64,000 bases of DNA from contig CASENM010000017.1 of NCBI GenBank assembly GCA_949289295.1, forward strand, positions 1 through 64,000. The letters are read 5' to 3'. This DNA is from an uncultured Bacteroides sp. Lineage in GTDB: Bacteria > Bacteroidota > Bacteroidia > Bacteroidales > Bacteroidaceae. Positions 63,956-64,000 of the stretch are shown here, one piece after another. Below the pieces are notes generated by a model. That model had not been told where the DNA came from. It saw only the letters and a program-made list of their open reading frames with translations, and ran no database searches. The position numbers were made by a program, and so were the translations under genes. Position 1 is the stretch's first letter; each line of letters begins with the position of its first letter.

Positions 63956-64000
63956 AGGCCCAAACTTTTTACATACTCATGACCGATGTCAAAAGCACGG
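63952..64000 (-). CDS. C-terminal end of a gene upstream of the aminotransferase (cut)
   Basis: The last 15 codons read RAFDIGHEYVKSLGL and stop at TGA, 63952-63954, overlapping the aminotransferase start. From pathway context it could be the beta subunit of indolepyruvate oxidoreductase (iorB), which is often next to paaK in Bacteroides, but the fragment is too short to prove it. Confidence 0.45.
   Translation of the reverse strand, partial: RAFDIGHEYVKSLGL

Overview
The window looks like chromosomal DNA of a gut-type Bacteroidales (Bacteroides/Phocaeicola-like). The evidence is many copies of the Bacteroidota promoter motif (TTTG, about 19 bases, then TAnnTTTG), a SusC/SusD pair with a string of surface lipoproteins, BACON and other Bacteroidota-only domains, an S16 with a long Ala/Glu tail, and mostly SD-less starts. 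I recognise 44 intact genes and two cut-off ones. I see no tRNA, rRNA, CRISPR array, insertion sequence, phage or integrase. Genus and family names are recognised by eye; nothing was searched.

Layout. 1-5400 is core: a cut gene, rplU-rpmA, slyD, a BadF-type sugar kinase, a SIMPL protein and rpsA. 5700-13400 holds a ThrE-like exporter divergent from a YgbA-like nitrosative-stress protein, then a three-gene RND efflux operon. 13400-18700 holds mscL, cbpA-cbpM, tex and nudC. 18750-36030 is one ten-gene minus-strand operon: SusC, SusD, three or four predicted surface lipoproteins, two leucine-rich-repeat lipoproteins, a subtilisin-like protease lipoprotein, a DUF1573 protein, a lipocalin-like lipoprotein and an Fn3-like lipoprotein. 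It has no glycan-degrading enzyme, so it looks like a protein/peptide capture system rather than a polysaccharide locus. 36560-43085 (minus) holds recJ-recQ and two peptidases, a C1B bleomycin-hydrolase-like enzyme and an Xaa-Pro aminopeptidase. 43215-48974 (plus) holds a patatin-like lipase followed closely by a 1623-residue protein joining a DEDD exonuclease, a RecQ helicase and a UvrD helicase. 49148-52614 (minus) holds dnaK and a PadR-PspC pair. 52987-60651 holds a GNAT enzyme, DUF4301, a RelA/SpoT enzyme with a ruined hydrolase site, a DUF1573 protein, an OPT transporter and rpsP. 60797-64000 (minus) holds an aminotransferase, PaaK and a tandem-ACT protein, preceded by the last 16 codons of another gene; this fits interconversion of aryl acids and aromatic amino acids.

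Points of most interest: (1) the protease-bearing SusCD operon; (2) the exonuclease-RecQ-UvrD fusion; (3) an unnamed family of short intergenic repeats, three units of about 22 bases at each of three places (15.4, 36.5 and 52.9 kb), each unit able to fold into a small hairpin; (4) the RelA-like enzyme that keeps its synthetase and lost its HD hydrolase ligands; (5) a PadR gene with a palindrome lying over its own promoter.
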